Part shown: in pieces, positions 62,980 through 64,000 of the stretch
How positions within the stretch are numbered: position 1 is the stretch's first letter
Layout: the number at the start of each line of letters is the position of its first letter
Source of the DNA: Apis mellifera
Lineage: Eukaryota > Arthropoda > Insecta > Hymenoptera > Apidae
NCBI RefSeq assembly: GCF_003254395.2
Contig: NC_037653.1
Location: forward strand, 4,101,001-4,165,000
DNA length: 64,000 nt
Direction: 5' to 3'
Position numbers and translations under genes: made by a program
The notes under the pieces: generated by a model
The model's input: the letters and a program-made list of their open reading frames with translations, nothing else
What the model was told of the DNA's origin: nothing
Databases searched by the model: none

Positions 62980-64000
62980 AATCCGAGAGAAATTTTAAAA
63001 ATATGATAAAAATGAACTTATTAATTAAATAAAACTCCAAATCGAATTATAATAAATTATTCGAGAGAAATACGATAAAAATGAATTTATTAATTAAATA
63101 AAATTCCATCGAATTATTATAATAAATTATAATAAATTATAGAAAAATACGATAAAAATAAACTTATTAATTAAATAAAATTCCAAATCGAATTATAATA
63201 AATTATTCAAGAGAAAAATACGATAAAAATGAACTTATTAATTAAATAAAATTCCAAATCGAATTACAATAAATTATCCAAGAGAAAAATACGATAAAAA
63301 TGAACCTATTAATTAAATAAAATTCCAAATCGAATTATAATAAATTATCCGAGAGAAAAATACGATAAAAATGAACTTATTAATTAAATAAAATTCCAAA
63401 TCAAATTATAATAAATATCCGAGAGAAAAATATGATAAAAATAAACCTATTAATTAAATAAAATTCCAAATCGAGTTATAATATAAATTATCCGAAAGAA
63501 AAATACGATAAAAATGAATTTATTAATTAAATAAAATTCCAAATCGAATTATAATATAAATTATTTGAGAGAAAAATACGATAAAAATGAACCTATTAAT
63601 TAAATAAAATTCCAAATATAATTATAATAAATTATCCAAGAGAAAAATCCAAGATAAAAATAAACTTATTAATTAAATAAAATTCCAAATGGAATTATAA
63701 TATAAATTATTCGAGAGAAAAATACAATAAAAATGAACCTATTAATTAAATAAAATTCCAAATCGAATTACAATAAATTATCCAAGAGAAAAATACGATA
63801 AAAATGAACCTATTAATTAAATAAAATTCCAAATCAAATTATAATATAAATTATCCGAGAGAAAAACACGATAAAAATGAACTTATTAATTAAATAAAAT
63901 TTCAAATCGAATTATAATATAATTATAATTATAATTATAATATAAATTATTCGAGAGAAAAATACGATAAAAATGAACCTATTAATTAAATAAAACTCCA
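62980..64000. repeat. Tandem array of about 14 units of roughly 70 bp, running off the right edge
   Basis: The unit is gagagaaaaatacgataaaa, atgaacctattaattaaata, aaattccaaatcgaattata, ataaattatcc. Units are nearly identical from about 63150 onward. They differ by atgaact/atgaacc, ccgag/ccaag and an extra at in ataatataaatta. The array is cut by the window end, so its full size is unknown. Confidence 0.97.

Noticed and set aside
62980..64000. Regular repeats that might suggest a CRISPR array
   Set aside because: Units are contiguous with no unique spacers, and the genome is eukaryotic.

Overview
This window looks like non-coding DNA from an insect nuclear genome, most likely a hymenopteran and perhaps a bee (inference). 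The signs are a strongly two-toned base composition, with very AT-rich blocks beside blocks full of CpG (ttcga, cgcg, tcgcg); many long (GA)n/(CT)n tracts; long A/T homopolymers; polypurine/polypyrimidine stretches; and no compact gene layout. I find no protein-coding gene I would defend. The longest open frames are either translations of microsatellites and tandem repeats or isolated frames with no recognisable domain, usually overlapped by equally long frames on the other strand. I recognised no rRNA, tRNA or known microRNA by eye, and there is no CRISPR array. The simplest reading is a gene desert or the interior of a very large intron.

Layout. 1-1425 is the tail of an old repeat array. 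1.5-11.6 kb is mostly single-copy, CpG-rich and purine/pyrimidine-skewed DNA, interrupted by an AT block (3.4-3.8 kb), a long GA tract (4.3-4.46 kb), a 469-bp tandem duplication (5.69-6.57 kb) and a compound CT/ACGC/AC/CT microsatellite (7.93-8.17 kb). 11.6-12.4 kb is a three-copy AT-rich array. 12.6-16.7 kb is single-copy. 16.8-17.9 kb is an array of about 60-bp units. 18-39 kb is the most GC- and CpG-rich part. It holds many short blocks with homeodomain-type cores (TAATTA, TTAATCC, CATTA), POU-, Sox-, TCF- and CRE-like words, set in polypurine DNA, and it looks like an enhancer-bearing domain of a developmental gene (inference only). Inside it are small duplications (25.5, 27.2 and 28.1 kb) and an eight-copy array (33.0-34.1 kb).

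39.3-44.2 kb is extremely AT-rich and consists of two unrelated arrays, the second a dimeric higher-order repeat of about 283 bp. 44.2-54.5 kb returns to single-copy DNA with enhancer-like blocks, a hAT-like terminal sequence (46364), and the best splice-type signals in the window: a strong acceptor at 46512 and a ratchet-like acceptor/donor junction at 46972/46973. 54.6-57.7 kb, 58.5-60.2 kb, 61.7-62.7 kb and 63.0-64.0 kb are further AT-rich arrays with different unit sequences. Between them, 60455-60681 looks like the decayed 5' end of a mariner/Tc1-like transposon.

The main points of interest are the number of sequence-unrelated local tandem arrays in one 64-kb stretch; splice-acceptor-like and acceptor/donor-like words recurring once per unit in several arrays; a possible recursive-splice site at 46972; and a run of enhancer-like blocks at 20-38 kb. 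Without alignment, transcript or conservation data, the function of all of these is inference.
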